From: Anoxybacillus pushchinoensis
GTDB taxonomy: Bacteria > Bacillota > Bacilli > Bacillales > Anoxybacillaceae
Reading direction: 5' to 3'
DNA length: 33,588 nt
NCBI RefSeq assembly: GCF_900111795.1
Contig: NZ_FOJQ01000029.1
Location: 1-33,588, forward strand
This document shows positions 33,421 to 33,588 of this stretch, piece by piece (position 1 is the stretch's first letter; every line of letters begins with the position of its first letter). The notes below the pieces were generated by a model. That model ran no database searches. It was not told the DNA's origin and saw only the letters and a program-made list of their open reading frames with translations. The position numbers and the translations under genes are program-made.

Positions 33421-33588
33421 ATGCAGGATTATATCACAAACGGCTTGACATTAAAAGAGATCGAACAGTCTTTATTTAGACATATGCAAAAACAATATGG
33501 TCATCTCCTTCAACAGGTGTTGGAGGAGATCGACCGCACATTGGCAGAACAGCGGGACAAGAAACGATATGCGCTCAAAGATAAGCGG
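33421..33588 (+). CDS. ISLre2-family transposase, N-terminal part (3' end outside window)
   Basis: Fifty-six codons are visible, running off the right edge. The N-terminal pattern L-K-E-I-E-Q-S-L-F, a helical stretch (L-L-Q-Q-V-L-E-E-I-D), then L-A-E-Q-R-D-K-K-R-Y-x-L-K-D-K-R is the conserved opening of ISLre2 (UPF0236) transposases, after which the family continues with a DDE-type catalytic domain. The GAAAGGAG site is 8 nt before the ATG. Whether the element is complete cannot be seen. It separates tmcAL from the expected ylbN–rpmF pair. Confidence 0.82.
   Translation, partial: MQDYITNGLTLKEIEQSLFRHMQKQYGHLLQQVLEEIDRTLAEQRDKKRYALKDKR

Overview
The window is a chromosomal segment from a thermophilic or thermotolerant, endospore-forming member of the Bacillaceae. 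Gene order follows the Bacillus subtilis suhB–typA–ylaHIJKLN–ftsW–pycA–ctaABCDEFG–ylbA-to-ylbM block almost gene for gene. Protein style and codon use look like Anoxybacillus/Geobacillus; that genus-level call is recalled similarity, not a search. Sporulation genes (ylaJ, ytvI-like, ylbD, ylbJ) support a spore former. I saw no tRNA, rRNA or CRISPR array.

Layout. At 1-253 is the 3' end of an IscB-type element with an IS200/IS605-like right-end hairpin. At 358-7962 are small yla genes around an inositol-monophosphatase-family phosphatase (suhB), the ribosome-associated GTPase TypA, a PPOX-class protein, lipoprotein YlaJ, a PIN–PhoH ATPase and YlaN. At 8045-12739 are ftsW and pyruvate carboxylase (pycA). 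At 12764-20425 is the heme A / caa3 oxidase cluster: ctaA on the minus strand, then divergent ctaB-C-D-E-F, ctaG and a DUF420 membrane protein. At 20471-25738 are a YtvI-like permease, a small Asp23-like protein, a YugN-like protein and ylbB to ylbG. At 25779-27643 are two poorly characterised genes. At 27645-27900 is a structured intergenic region matching the position of the Rfam 'ylbH leader', with a possible antisense 33-residue gene. At 27904-33245 are rsmD, coaD, ylbJ, ylbK, ylbL and ylbM/tmcAL. From about 33293 to the edge is the start of an ISLre2-family insertion sequence, lying where ylbN is expected.

How the genes work together. CtaB (heme O synthase) and CtaA (heme A synthase) make the cofactor; CtaC/D/E/F form the caa3 cytochrome c oxidase; CtaG helps its assembly. 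The ctaA–ctaB intergenic region holds four short repeats at an exact 11-bp period, resembling ResD half-sites, and a near-consensus CcpA catabolite-responsive element, so oxygen/redox and carbon control of respiration can be read from the sequence. PycA feeds oxaloacetate to the TCA cycle. RsmD, CoaD, TmcAL, TypA and YlbF are housekeeping RNA, ribosome and coenzyme functions.

The segment is very compact. Convergent pairs share bidirectional terminators that contain one or both stop codons (suhB/ylaF, PPOX/ylaJ, phoH/ylaL, pycA/ctaA, Asp23-like/yugN, coaD/ylbJ). Most of the window is ordinary core genome. The parts worth a second look are the two mobile-element edges, the cta control region and the ylbH upstream region.
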